From contig JAKFER010000225.1 of NCBI GenBank assembly GCA_036675565.1, positions 1 to 45,820 of the forward strand: DNA of 45,820 nucleotides, written 5' to 3'. Made by a program: the position numbers and the translations under genes. This DNA is from JACCYQ01 sp036675565. GTDB lineage: Bacteria; Bacteroidota; Bacteroidia; Chitinophagales; Chitinophagaceae. This document shows, piece after piece, positions 35,227-44,449 of this stretch. The notes below the pieces were generated by a model. The model had not been told where the DNA came from, made no database searches, and saw only the letters and a program-made list of their open reading frames with translations. Position 1 is the first letter of the stretch. Every line of letters begins with the position of its first letter.

Positions 35227-35258
35227 AAAAAACCGGCCATTTTATGGGCCGGTTTTTT
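35227..35258 (-). terminator. Strong terminator after the beta-helix lipoprotein gene
   Basis: A 12-bp perfect stem AAAAAACCGGCC/GGCCGGTTTTTT with a short loop, 30 nt past the stop at 35288. Its A/T flanks let it work in both directions. Confidence 0.9.
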
Positions 35259-35287
35259 AAATTCATACTTTATATCGATACGTTTAA

Positions 35288-36637
35288 TTAATAAGCTTTG
35301 GTCTGTGGATCAAAGTTCGTCCAACCTTCCATCCAGTTGGTAGTTCCAAATGCACCACGATAATCAACTTTGGTAAAGAAAGCATTCATACCAGTAAAAT
35401 TGGCTCCTGTTAATGCAGGTGAACCGGCCTTTGGTAATGGATTAGGGCTGTTGGAATAAAACGGGCTGTTCAATTGAATATCATCCGCATTGGTGTAAGT
35501 AATGCTGCCTTCACTTTCAGCTTTGGCTTTTACTTCGGCAGATGTCATAACCGGGCTCTTAGAAATATATGGATTGCCATTGGAATGAACCAGGTTATGC
35601 ATAAATTCTGTATTACCATTTTTATAGGCAGTAACGGTTCCGTCAGATTCCATGGAAAATCCACCATCAGGATGTCCCATTAAAATTGAATTTCTTAAAA
35701 CGAACTGAACACTTCTTCTCCAACGATTAGAAAGATTGTGATTTTCTGCAGTACCTGCCGCATTATTCGGACCAACAAAAGTAAAGTTGCTTAATTGAGG
35801 ACGTGTATTTGGTGTCGCACTACTACCTGATCCATCATTATCCGCTTCAATACCATTTCCTGCATCGCCGGCATCAACAAAATCCGGTTTACGAACAGAA
35901 TAAGCGAATTGAATTTTACCGGTATATCCATAATCAAAATCAAAGTCATCATCCGCTGTTGCAAGCGCCACCAAATTTTTAGCATTCACCGTTCCACCAA
36001 AAAACTCGTAAGCATCATCGTTACCAAAAGATACCTGTATGTTTTCTATGATGGTTCCAGAACCAACACCACCCATGGTTAATCCATTGATCTCAGAACC
36101 TGGTTCTGCTGCTATACCCGCGTATTCAATCCGTACAAAACGCAGAATGCCGCTTTCATCATTGGGATCCGTGCCACCATATTGACGTCCCACACCACCT
36201 TCAATGGTTGGTGCCGGATCCAATGGCCTGTTTGTAGGTGCTTTACCCAACATAATTATTCCACCCCAATCACCAGGCGCTCTTTGACCCGCTGGTTTAC
36301 CACTGGTGAAAACGATCGGGTTGTTTGCTTTGCCATCTGCAATTAATTTAGCACCTCTTTCAATGATCAATGCACCTTTTTCTGTGATATCACTCTTTAT
36401 CACAGAACCAGCTTCAAATGTTAGCGTAGCGCCTTCGGTTACATACACATAACCTTTTAACGTATACACATCTTTTGGATAATACCTGGTGCTGGTAATA
36501 ATACCGGTGATCGTTTTACCAACAGTAGTTCCCCCACCGTTATCAATTACTTCGCCTTCATCAAAGTTTACCTTTACACAAGCGGTCATGCTGAACAAGC
36601 CGAGGGTAATCAATGACCCGAAAAGGATCTTCTTCAT
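35288..36637 (-). CDS. Outer-membrane lipoprotein with right-handed beta-helix repeats
   Basis: A 449-residue lipoprotein (MKKILFGSLITLGLFSMTAC, lipobox MTAC). After a Gly/Thr linker, VYVTEGATLTFEAGSVIKSD and GALIIERGAKLIADG begin beta-helix-type turns, with GDWGGIIMLGKAP, RFVRIEYAG, FEFF-like YEFFGGTVN and DDDFDFDYG. This protein type is frequently encoded next to TonB receptors in Bacteroidota, and here it follows one by 95 bp, which suggests a surface partner for substrate capture, as SusD is to SusC. It is not a SusD homologue. The start is set at the lipoprotein ATG, 12 codons inside the longest frame. Confidence 0.85.
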   Translation of the reverse strand: MKKILFGSLITLGLFSMTACVKVNFDEGEVIDNGGGTTVGKTITGIITSTRYYPKDVYTLKGYVYVTEGATLTFEAGSVIKSDITEKGALIIERGAKLIADGKANNPIVFTSGKPAGQRAPGDWGGIIMLGKAPTNRPLDPAPTIEGGVGRQYGGTDPNDESGILRFVRIEYAGIAAEPGSEINGLTMGGVGSGTIIENIQVSFGNDDAYEFFGGTVNAKNLVALATADDDFDFDYGYTGKIQFAYSVRKPDFVDAGDAGNGIEADNDGSGSSATPNTRPQLSNFTFVGPNNAAGTAENHNLSNRWRRSVQFVLRNSILMGHPDGGFSMESDGTVTAYKNGNTEFMHNLVHSNGNPYISKSPVMTSAEVKAKAESEGSITYTNADDIQLNSPFYSNSPNPLPKAGSPALTGANFTGMNAFFTKVDYRGAFGTTNWMEGWTNFDPQTKAY

Positions 36638-36699
36638 GTTATTTGGTTTTAAATTTTTTAAAGCGTTTGTCATTTTATAATTTTTTATTGCGTTTTGGC

Positions 36700-36717
36700 T
36701 CCCGATAATTATCGGGA
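36700..36717. repeat. Perfect 18-bp palindrome
   Basis: TCCCGATAATTATCGGGA lies between the TonB receptor gene and the beta-helix lipoprotein gene. It is self-complementary throughout and could act as an mRNA hairpin or a small mobile repeat. Confidence 0.6.
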
Positions 36718-36732
36718 TAATTCACCATTATT

Positions 36733-39516
36733 TTATTTTAAACTGAAATTATAATTGAACCCGATGCTGATGGTAGAACCCGGTTTGTATGCATTGAACA
36801 ACCGGTCTGTTCCATCTTTATATCCTTTTTTTGAATCGATGTTCTCATAGAAATAATAACTTTCACCCAGCATATCGGACCAGGTCAGTTTGATCTCCCC
36901 TTTATTGTTCATGATTTTTTTTGCTATTTGGAAATCAACCAGGTTGCGGGAACGTTCATAAACATCCGGAATACCACCAATACCAATTTCGTAAGCGCCA
37001 ACCAGGCTGAGTCGCTGACCGATCCTGTTATACAACAATGAACCATTCCATTCTTTGTTATTGTATTGCAATCCTGCATTAACCAGGTAAGGAGACTGAC
37101 CCTGTAATGGTCTTTCAATTGAATTGGAACCACCCAGTTTAACTTTTGACTGGCTGACAGTCAGGTTTCCAAAGAAATCAAAATGTTCCATAACGGTTCC
37201 AAGGAATGAAAGGCTCTTTCGCACTTCAAGCTCGCCACCAATGGTATAAGCTTCATCCGCATTCTGGTAAGAATATATTCTGCGGGTTGGTACACTCTGC
37301 CCGTCAATACGCAGTTCAATGGGATCATTAAATTGTTTATAGAATAAACCGATTGAAATACCTTCTCCACCTTTTGGATATATTTCATAACGTACATCAC
37401 CATTTAAAATGCCACCCATCTGCAATAGGGGATTACCCACTACGCCATAGTTCTGTTGGTAGTCGAAGAACGGGAAAGGTGCAATTTCTCTAAACTCTGG
37501 GCGACTAACGGTGCGGCTAGCCGAAATACGGATGTTCTGTTTGAAGTTTGGTGATAGCGTTAAATTGATGGATGGTAAAAAATCCCATTCTTCTGTCAGC
37601 ACATTGACTCTTTTAGCAGTATTATCCTTTGTGGTGAGGAACTGTTGAAAATTCTCAGCTCTTAAACCCCAGATCAAACGAACTTTTTCTCCGAATTTAT
37701 TATCGAACATGCCATACATGCCATTTACCACAGACACTCCAAAATATTTATCCTGGTTATTGGTAAATTCATCTATCACAAATCCATTGGGACCGATATT
37801 GGATGATGCATAAATCTGGTCATAAGATAATGATCCCTTGGTTTGATCGAATTGATTGGACGAAGGCACATACCTGAAAACACGGCTTTGAAAATTACGT
37901 ACACGGATCAACGTTGATCCCCCGGTTTTAAAACTTTGTTTTTCTCCACCCAGCGTAAATGGAAATTCCAAACTTCCATTTAAACCATAACCATAATCCT
38001 TCAGGTCACTGTAAAAACGACGGGAGTCATCATCATTTACTTCAAAAGGCGTTGTTGACCCGATGCGACGGAAAAATGCAGATGTTCTCAGGTCCGGTTG
38101 CTTTTTCCAGTTAACCGAAGCATTACCATTCCAGTTGAACTTGATGCCACCAGCCGTTATCTGGTGTTCACCTTCTAACTGGCCACTATAAAGAGAACGT
38201 TGATTTAAAAACGAAGAACGGAAATCAACTTCTTGTTGCCTGTCCAGCGAAAAACCTGTTCTTGTATAATAATTATCTTCAAATAACTGGTTGAATAAAT
38301 TTTTGAAAGATATTTTATGCTTGCCTTTTACATAAGCGAAATTGGCTAAGGCGCCTGTGTTCACAGAATAAATATTCAGGTCATCAAAATAATTTTCCAG
38401 CAATCCATCTTCTTCATTAATCGCTCTTTCAACCTGGTATTTTAATTGTGAGCGGCGGTAGATCAATGAAATGACTGATCCGAATTTTCCGCCTTTTTCA
38501 AATTGCTTTGTATTGCCCCAGGTAATATTATATGTCTGAGTAGGTAATGCTTTAGAAGTTGTCTGCGCATATACGTCATTGTTAAAACCGCGACTGAGTG
38601 CATACTGCGTTTCAAGACCTTCCGGTGAACCACCCAATGAACGATAAGCTTGTGCAGTTTTTGGAAAACCAGCCGGCAAATTTCTTGTTCCATCATCAAA
38701 GCCTAACCAATCCAGTTTGTTTCTTTTATTGCTGGTAAAATCTTTAAAAACAGATTGCGAATTGAATCCAAGACTAAAACCAACACTCAATTCATTACTG
38801 GTCGGGATGTCCTTTGTATTCACCTGTACCAGTCCACCGGCAAACTCTCCTGTTAAATCAGGCGTTGCTGTTTTATTGATGATGATATTATCAACCATAG
38901 AAGATGGGAAAATATCGAAGGAGAAAACTTTTTTATCTGGTTCTGTGCTGGGTAAAAGTGCATTATTGATCATGGCCGCATTATAGCGATCACTCAATCC
39001 ACGGATAACGACGAATTTATTATCCTGGATACTGGCCCCACTTACTCTCTTCAAAATTTCGCCGGTATTTTTATCAGGTGTGCGTCGGATAAAATCTGCA
39101 GCCAAACCACTTGAAAGTGCCGGGCTGTTTTTCTGAAAATTTAATAATGAAGCGGTGTTTTCCTGGCGTCGGGTTGAAGACCTTACGACAACCGTCTCCA
39201 GGTTTTTTGCTTCGATTTCCAAAACAATATCCAGCTCATTTCCTGCTCCTGCTGTTACATCTATATCCGTAATGCTTTTTGGCGCATAACCTATAGCGGA
39301 AACCAGCAGCGTATATTTCTTACCAACTTCCAGCGATAGCGTATAACGGCCTTCAATATCCGTAGTGGTGCCAGGACCTTGTTCAATTTTAACCGAAACA
39401 CCTTGCAGGGGCTCATTCTTTTGGTTCAGAACTTTACCCGTTAAATTATATGCCTGGGAAAAAGCGGAGAAAGAAAAACTTGTAAAAATCACCATCCAAA
39501 TCAATACCCTGTACAT
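36733..39516 (-). CDS. TonB-dependent outer-membrane receptor (Pho-like promoter)
   Basis: A 927-residue receptor: signal peptide (MYRVLIWMVIFTSFSFSAFS), CarboxypepD_reg domain (about 22-110; NLTGKVLNQKNEPLQGVSVK), a plug with LKRVSGASIQDNKFVVIRGL and FSFDIFPSSMVDNIII then TATPDLTGEFAGG, and a long barrel ending FNYNFSLK. The ligand is not identifiable; from its neighbours, an organophosphate or phosphate-bound compound is a reasonable guess. It lies downstream of the porin gene but has its own promoter (39534-39579), and is followed by the beta-helix lipoprotein. Confidence 0.92.
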   Translation of the reverse strand: MYRVLIWMVIFTSFSFSAFSQAYNLTGKVLNQKNEPLQGVSVKIEQGPGTTTDIEGRYTLSLEVGKKYTLLVSAIGYAPKSITDIDVTAGAGNELDIVLEIEAKNLETVVVRSSTRRQENTASLLNFQKNSPALSSGLAADFIRRTPDKNTGEILKRVSGASIQDNKFVVIRGLSDRYNAAMINNALLPSTEPDKKVFSFDIFPSSMVDNIIINKTATPDLTGEFAGGLVQVNTKDIPTSNELSVGFSLGFNSQSVFKDFTSNKRNKLDWLGFDDGTRNLPAGFPKTAQAYRSLGGSPEGLETQYALSRGFNNDVYAQTTSKALPTQTYNITWGNTKQFEKGGKFGSVISLIYRRSQLKYQVERAINEEDGLLENYFDDLNIYSVNTGALANFAYVKGKHKISFKNLFNQLFEDNYYTRTGFSLDRQQEVDFRSSFLNQRSLYSGQLEGEHQITAGGIKFNWNGNASVNWKKQPDLRTSAFFRRIGSTTPFEVNDDDSRRFYSDLKDYGYGLNGSLEFPFTLGGEKQSFKTGGSTLIRVRNFQSRVFRYVPSSNQFDQTKGSLSYDQIYASSNIGPNGFVIDEFTNNQDKYFGVSVVNGMYGMFDNKFGEKVRLIWGLRAENFQQFLTTKDNTAKRVNVLTEEWDFLPSINLTLSPNFKQNIRISASRTVSRPEFREIAPFPFFDYQQNYGVVGNPLLQMGGILNGDVRYEIYPKGGEGISIGLFYKQFNDPIELRIDGQSVPTRRIYSYQNADEAYTIGGELEVRKSLSFLGTVMEHFDFFGNLTVSQSKVKLGGSNSIERPLQGQSPYLVNAGLQYNNKEWNGSLLYNRIGQRLSLVGAYEIGIGGIPDVYERSRNLVDFQIAKKIMNNKGEIKLTWSDMLGESYYFYENIDSKKGYKDGTDRLFNAYKPGSTISIGFNYNFSLK

Positions 39517-39533
39517 GTTCTTTTAATTTGGGG

Positions 39534-39579
39534 CAAAGGACGGCTGGCTACATTACTATGATGTTACCCTGCCGTTAAG
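39534..39579 (-). promoter_or_regulatory. Activator-type promoter with three 11-bp repeats (TonB receptor)
   Basis: Minus strand: CTTAACGGCAG (39569-39579), GGTAACATCAT (39558-39568), AGTAATGTAGC (39547-39557), a 5-nt gap, then the weak -7 GTCCTTTG (39534-39541). The start codon is at 39516. The geometry equals that of both small RNA promoters. Confidence 0.6.
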
Positions 39580-39691
39580 GAATTATGAATGGTATATGAA
39601 CTAATTGTTAAGCGGGATAAATAAGCAATTGATAGCGAATGCTTTTTTATTTAAAATTGTTCATTCTGGTGATAATAAATACTCAACAGTA

Positions 39692-41002
39692 TTAAAACAT
39701 CATCTGGACCCGGCAGGTAAAAATATTATCCTTTGCATCGGATGTAAAACCGCTGAGACTGGTCTTTTCATTCCGGACAATATCATAATAAGCCAGCAAT
39801 TTTAACTTCCTGGTAAAATAATGCGTAAGTCCAATACCATATGTATCGTAACGCACATCAGTAAGCGAAAGATTGGAGCCCGGTTTACCGATATCGGACT
39901 TTGCTACATCGGTATTGGGATCATACCAGTCATATTTAAACATCAGTTCCCATTTTTCATTGATGATATTTTGTAAAAAATAAAAGAAAGCACCATCAAA
40001 ATTGCGGATATATGTAGGTTCAATGGGCAATTCTCCCGGGTTTTCAGTCGTACCATCTGTTCCGGGTTGGGTTCCGCTCCAGTACTCACCACGAATCTCT
40101 GTTTTACCCCACCCGTGGGTTTTAATAAGCTGCACATCTGCGCCATAATAATGACGAGGCGCCTTATCACCAATATTATCCAGCGATGAATCTATTTTAA
40201 AAACCTGCATACCATTTTGCTCACCCATTTCATACTTATATTTTGTACCCTGTGCCCAACCACCATATAATAATGAAAGACCCGCACCAATTGAAAAGTC
40301 TTTATGCTGACCAAATTCAACAGGCTTTAATCTTAGCCGGCTGATAATATCTTTATAGGAGTCAAATTCAGCCGGACCAGATTTACCCTGACCATTAAAT
40401 AAACCGATATCAAATTTGAGTTGAGGATTTTTTCTTCCTTCTTTCTGTGATTCATAAGTTGCCATGATTCCCAGGTCGCGTTCACTGGGCATCAGTAATT
40501 GAGACATCCGGCCTCTTTCTGGTGTTTCCCTGAAAGAAGAAGAGAGATTCACTTCAAAACCATAAGGACGGGAAAACAATCCGGCGGTAAAAGATAGATT
40601 TTTTTCTTTTGGTTCAAACACCCGCACATAAACATCTCGGATATTGACATCTCTTTCGGTTGCTTCAAACTGGAATGTAAACATAGCTGCAGGGAAATCT
40701 CCAATTTTTCCGGGAACAACGTAGTCAAATTTTATCCTTGCCCTTCGTAACATAAATCGGTTGTCAGAAAATTCCTGGAAGCTGCCGCCTCCATAAGCAG
40801 GCGCTCCTTTACTTTGGGCTACTTGAAATTGCGGTTGCATATAGCCGGTTACATACAGATTTTCAAAACGTTTAACCACCCTGCTAACCGTATCCCGGCT
40901 AAAAATGGATGTATCCAGATCCGTCAGGTATCGCTGACCCCGGGCGTTTGTGACAAATAGAAAAAAAACACATGTACAAACACATTTTACAACTACTTTC
41001 AT
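39692..41002 (-). CDS. Porin of the OprO/OprP (phosphate-selective porin) family
   Basis: A 436-residue outer-membrane beta-barrel. The signal peptide is MKVVVKCVCTCVFFLFVTNA; barrel strands begin at YVTGYMQPQFQVAQ, then RFMLRRARIKFDYV, FTFQFEATERDVNIRDVYVR and AGLFSRPYGFEVN, the usual start of OprO/P-type porins. In Pseudomonas these channels are induced by phosphate starvation. Divergent from the DUF47-PiT genes 319 bp away, which supports a phosphate role here. The upstream leader is a tandem repeat. Confidence 0.88.
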   Translation of the reverse strand: MKVVVKCVCTCVFFLFVTNARGQRYLTDLDTSIFSRDTVSRVVKRFENLYVTGYMQPQFQVAQSKGAPAYGGGSFQEFSDNRFMLRRARIKFDYVVPGKIGDFPAAMFTFQFEATERDVNIRDVYVRVFEPKEKNLSFTAGLFSRPYGFEVNLSSSFRETPERGRMSQLLMPSERDLGIMATYESQKEGRKNPQLKFDIGLFNGQGKSGPAEFDSYKDIISRLRLKPVEFGQHKDFSIGAGLSLLYGGWAQGTKYKYEMGEQNGMQVFKIDSSLDNIGDKAPRHYYGADVQLIKTHGWGKTEIRGEYWSGTQPGTDGTTENPGELPIEPTYIRNFDGAFFYFLQNIINEKWELMFKYDWYDPNTDVAKSDIGKPGSNLSLTDVRYDTYGIGLTHYFTRKLKLLAYYDIVRNEKTSLSGFTSDAKDNIFTCRVQMMF

Positions 41003-41225
41003 GGATAATTTTTATTGTTTTTTAATTGCCCCATGTAATTCGCCAGAAATCCTAGAGATTGTAAGCGTTTTAATATGGCTCATATCATGGTTAATATTTA
41101 TTGTTTTTAAACTGCACCATGCAATTCACCAAAAACCTCACTGTTGGAAGTATTTTTTTCATTATGGCTCATTTTATGGTTTAAAATTTACAGTTTATTT
41201 TTTTTCGCCTATGTAAACCCGGTTT
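41000..41225 (-). repeat. Tandem duplicated leader upstream of the porin gene
   Basis: Unit a (41000-41085), unit b (41086-41174) and a degraded unit c (from 41175) repeat with a period near 87 bp. The shared pattern reads CATGG-TAAT-TTTATTGTTTTT...CACCATG-AATTC...ATATGGCTCAT on the plus strand. Each unit carries the start-codon region of the porin: in unit b it reads ATGATATGA, a two-codon frame. Units therefore include ribosome-binding and start sequences as well as leader. Confidence 0.75.
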
Positions 41226-41290
41226 TAAAATTGCAATATTAATTTTATATTAATTAATTGACATCATTCCTTTACTGTTTATTATAAAAA

Positions 41291-41298
41291 TACCTTCG
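41291..41298 (+). promoter_or_regulatory. Possible -7 element for DUF47-PiT
   Basis: TACCTTCG differs from TAnnTTTG at one base and lies 22 nt before the ATG at 41321. No 11-bp repeat series was seen upstream of it. Confidence 0.35.
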
Positions 41299-41320
41299 CA
41301 CACATTTTAAATAAGGATAA

Positions 41321-41968
41321 ATGGCACTCAATTCAATTTTAAAAATATTTCTTCCCAAAGACAGGATCTTTTATGACCTGTTTGAACAAGTAGCGGATAA
41401 TGTATCCCTCATGAGTAAAAAGCTAAAAGCTATGGTTTTTGAAAATGATTTTGATAAAAGGGCCGCTATTATATCTCAACTGGAAGATCTTGAACATACC
41501 AATGATGAGCTCACTCACCGCATATTTACTGAATTAGGAAGAAATTTTATAACTCCATTTGATCGGGAGGATATTCACTACCTGGCCAGTTCGCTGGATG
41601 ATATTGCCGATTACATTTATGCTTCTGCCAAAAAAATTAATTTTTACCGGGTAAATCCAAATGATAGTGGTATTCAAAAACTGGCCGAGATCATTGAAAA
41701 TATTTGCGCCCAGGTGCGTAATGCCGTTGGAGAATTGCGGAATATGAAAGATATGCGCCTGATAACTGAATCGCTGGTTAAAATCAACAGTATGGAAAAC
41801 CAGGCAGATGATGTGTTTGATATGAGTATTGAAAATCTTTTTGCAACCGAACCCGATGCAAAAGAAGTGATCAAAAAAAGAGAAATTTACCAGGTTATGG
41901 AAATCGTAACGGATAAATGTGAAGATGCCGGTAATGTAATAGAATCCATCATTATTAAATACGCATAA
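41321..41968 (+). CDS. DUF47 (PhoU-like) phosphate transport regulator
   Basis: A 215-residue all-helical cytosolic protein with the PhoU-like three-helix pattern. Conserved blocks: FYDLFEQVADNV, LEDLEHTNDELTHRIFTELGRNFITPFDREDI, SLDDIADYIYA and a C-terminal EIYQVMEIVTDKCEDAGNVIESI. DUF47 proteins are typically encoded with PiT transporters and control their activity. That arrangement is seen here: the PiT gene follows after 61 bp, which contain an inverted repeat. Confidence 0.95.
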   Translation: MALNSILKIFLPKDRIFYDLFEQVADNVSLMSKKLKAMVFENDFDKRAAIISQLEDLEHTNDELTHRIFTELGRNFITPFDREDIHYLASSLDDIADYIYASAKKINFYRVNPNDSGIQKLAEIIENICAQVRNAVGELRNMKDMRLITESLVKINSMENQADDVFDMSIENLFATEPDAKEVIKKREIYQVMEIVTDKCEDAGNVIESIIIKYA

Positions 41969-41969
41969 C

Positions 41970-42024
41970 CAATTTGAAAATGAAGTTGACCATCAAATTT
42001 TCAAATCTCCATATTTTCAAATTG
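41970..42024. repeat. Inverted CAATTTGAAAAT repeats between DUF47 and PiT genes
   Basis: CAATTTGAAAAT at 41970-41981 and its exact reverse complement at 42013-42024 can form a 12-bp stem in the mRNA between the two genes, and could tune expression of the transporter. Confidence 0.75.
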
Positions 42025-42029
42025 CCTGT

Positions 42030-43241
42030 ATGAATTTTTTGATCGTAATTATTGCACTGGCTTTGATCTTCGATTACATTAACGGCTTTCATGATGCCGC
42101 TAATTCCATTGCAACCGTTGTTTCAACCAAAGTACTAACCCCCTTCCAGGCGGTTTTATGGGCAGCGGTTTTCAATTTTGCCGCATTTTTTATTTTCAAG
42201 GATCATGGTGTTGCAGATACTGTTGCTAAAACGGTAAAACCAGAAATTGTTAACGGTCAGCAAATGATGATCGTAATATTCTCTGGTCTCATAGCAGCCA
42301 TCATGTGGAACCTGCTTACCTGGTGGTATGGTATTCCTTCATCATCTTCTCATACATTAATAGGTGGATTTGCGGGTGCCGGCCTGGCTAGTGCAGGTTT
42401 TGGCGCTGTAAATGCATCAGTTATCATTAAAACAGGCGCTTTTATTTTCCTGGCTCCTATTGTTGGGATGGTTATGGCTTTTATCATTTCACTTTGGTTT
42501 ATCCATTCTTTCAGCAAAGGCATCTTGCCAAAAATTATTGCCTTCTCTATATTATTAATAGTAGCCATCTTTTTATCACTAAGCCTGGAATTCAACCGGG
42601 AAATACTTGCGGCCAACACTCATTATGAAAGCTATTTTAACCAGCTGATCTTCTACAGCAAAAATTTCAAATGGATATTATTAGCCTTTATCATTTCCGT
42701 AATGGCTGTTTTTACCCTTTTTCTCAATACACTAAATGTGCACAAAGCAAATAAATGGTTCAAACGTTTGCAATTGGTTTCATCCGCGGCTTTTAGTATT
42801 GGTCATGGTGGAAATGATGCGCAAAAAGTGATGGGAATTATTACTGCTGCCTTAATTGCCCGTGGTTCCATTACAGATTTTGACCAAATGCCCGTATGGG
42901 TTCCTTTAGCATGTTATACAGCCATATCCTTAGGCACTTTAAGTGGTGGATGGAAGATCATTAAAACCATGGGCACCCGGATTACCAAGGTTACCCCATT
43001 TGAAGGTGTAGCTGCTGAAACTGCTGGTGCCATTACCTTGTTTGTAACCGAGGCACTCAAAATTCCGGTTAGTACAACACATACCATTACCGGTGCCATC
43101 ATTGGCGTTGGTGCTACCAAACGCCTATCCGCTGTGCGTTGGGGTGTTACGGTAAATCTTTTATGGGCCTGGATACTGACCATCCCGGTAAGCGCTTTAC
43201 TGGCTGCCGGCGTTTACTATGTGGTCAATTTATTTTTCTAA
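42030..43241 (+). CDS. pit: PiT-family inorganic phosphate transporter
   Basis: This 403-residue inner-membrane permease has the two inverted PiT signature repeats: GFHDAANSIATVVSTKVL (about 20-37) and SIGHGGNDAQKVMGIITAAL (about 253-272). Other family blocks are WWYGIPSSSSHTLIGG and VSTTHTITGAIIGVG. About ten transmembrane helices are visible. It imports metal-phosphate with protons. Co-transcription with DUF47 is probable. The length is shorter than E. coli PitA but normal for Bacteroidota. Confidence 0.95.
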   Translation: MNFLIVIIALALIFDYINGFHDAANSIATVVSTKVLTPFQAVLWAAVFNFAAFFIFKDHGVADTVAKTVKPEIVNGQQMMIVIFSGLIAAIMWNLLTWWYGIPSSSSHTLIGGFAGAGLASAGFGAVNASVIIKTGAFIFLAPIVGMVMAFIISLWFIHSFSKGILPKIIAFSILLIVAIFLSLSLEFNREILAANTHYESYFNQLIFYSKNFKWILLAFIISVMAVFTLFLNTLNVHKANKWFKRLQLVSSAAFSIGHGGNDAQKVMGIITAALIARGSITDFDQMPVWVPLACYTAISLGTLSGGWKIIKTMGTRITKVTPFEGVAAETAGAITLFVTEALKIPVSTTHTITGAIIGVGATKRLSAVRWGVTVNLLWAWILTIPVSALLAAGVYYVVNLFF

Positions 43242-43293
43242 CCAGAGTAAAAATATTTACTCATTTTTGTTGTGAATCTAAACAACAAATGGA

Positions 43294-44349
43294 ATGGCAA
43301 AGATTTTAGTAACCGGTGGAAGCGGTTATATCGGTTCTCATACCCTCGCAGACCTTATAAAAAATGGTTATGAAGTAATTTCGGTTGATAATAATTCCCG
43401 ATCAAATCCAATCATTTTAGAAGGTGTTGAGAAAATTACCGGTACAAAGGTTAAAAATTACAAAGTTGATCTTTGCAATTACGACGACACCTTTGCTATT
43501 TTCCAGGAAAATGAAGATATAGAAGGCATTATTCATTTTGCCGCTTACAAAGCAGTGGGCGAATCGGTGCAATTCCCCCTGATGTATTTTGAAAATAACC
43601 TGGTTTCCCTGATTAATTTATTGAAATGTGTACAGGAATTTAAAACTCCCTATTTTGTTTTTTCTTCATCCTGCACGGTTTATGGAAACCCGGATGAAAC
43701 CCCCGTTACAGAATCAACCGAAGCCAAACCAGCCGAATCGCCATATGGTTATACCAAGCAAATGAGCGAACAGATCATCAACGAATTTGCAAAAACAACG
43801 GATACCCGTTTTATTTTATTAAGATATTTTAACCCGGTTGGCGCTCATCCTACCAACTTGATTGGGGAAATGCCTATCGGGCGCCCACAAAATCTGGTGC
43901 CTGCCATAACACAAACAGCCATTGGGAAATTACCCAAAATGACTGTTTTTGGAAATGATTATGATACCCGGGATGGATCCTGTGTACGCGATTTTATCCA
44001 TGTGAGTGATATTGCCCATGCCCATACCCTTTCATTAGACCATTTAAAAGCAAACCCCAAAGCACCTGCCAGTCAGGTCTTCAACCTGGGAACTGGCATT
44101 GGCGTAACCGTTTTGGAAGCCATAGCTGCCTTTGAAAAAGTGAGTGGGCAAAAATTGAATTACGAGATCGGACCCCGTCGGGATGGTGATGTTGTAGCCA
44201 TTTATGCCAATAATAATGCAGCAAAGGAAATTTTGAACTGGCATCCCCAATACAATTTGGAGGATATGATGTCTACTGCCTGGAAATGGGAAAAAAGATT
44301 GAAAACCGATGAAAAGATCTTTAACGGTAAACCCGCTGAATTGAATTAA
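43294..44349 (+). CDS. galE: UDP-glucose 4-epimerase
   Basis: A 351-residue short-chain dehydrogenase/reductase interconverting UDP-glucose and UDP-galactose. It has the NAD-binding GGSGYIGSHT (8-17), HFAAYKAVGESV, the SSSCTVYG serine/threonine site and YGYTK with Tyr151 and Lys155, then RYFNPVGAHP and a substrate region GNDYDTRDGSCVRDFIHVSD. Length is slightly above the E. coli enzyme. It starts 52 bp after the transporter; a supply of UDP-hexose would suit the glycosyltransferase upstream, but this is a loose link. Confidence 0.95.
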   Translation: MAKILVTGGSGYIGSHTLADLIKNGYEVISVDNNSRSNPIILEGVEKITGTKVKNYKVDLCNYDDTFAIFQENEDIEGIIHFAAYKAVGESVQFPLMYFENNLVSLINLLKCVQEFKTPYFVFSSSCTVYGNPDETPVTESTEAKPAESPYGYTKQMSEQIINEFAKTTDTRFILLRYFNPVGAHPTNLIGEMPIGRPQNLVPAITQTAIGKLPKMTVFGNDYDTRDGSCVRDFIHVSDIAHAHTLSLDHLKANPKAPASQVFNLGTGIGVTVLEAIAAFEKVSGQKLNYEIGPRRDGDVVAIYANNNAAKEILNWHPQYNLEDMMSTAWKWEKRLKTDEKIFNGKPAELN

Positions 44350-44408
44350 ACTTAAAATTGCTGGCCAATTCTGTTTTATTGAGTGAGCGGCAATCAATTT
44401 CTTTCTTT

Positions 44409-44416
44409 TACTTTTG
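44409..44416 (+). promoter_or_regulatory. -7 element for the transketolase half gene
   Basis: TACTTTTG is a perfect TAnnTTTG, 33 nt before the ATG at 44450. Its last three bases form the TTG that would be the longest start, which is therefore rejected. Confidence 0.7.
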
Positions 44417-44449
44417 CGGCTGATTTTACATTATAACTTATTTAAGAAT

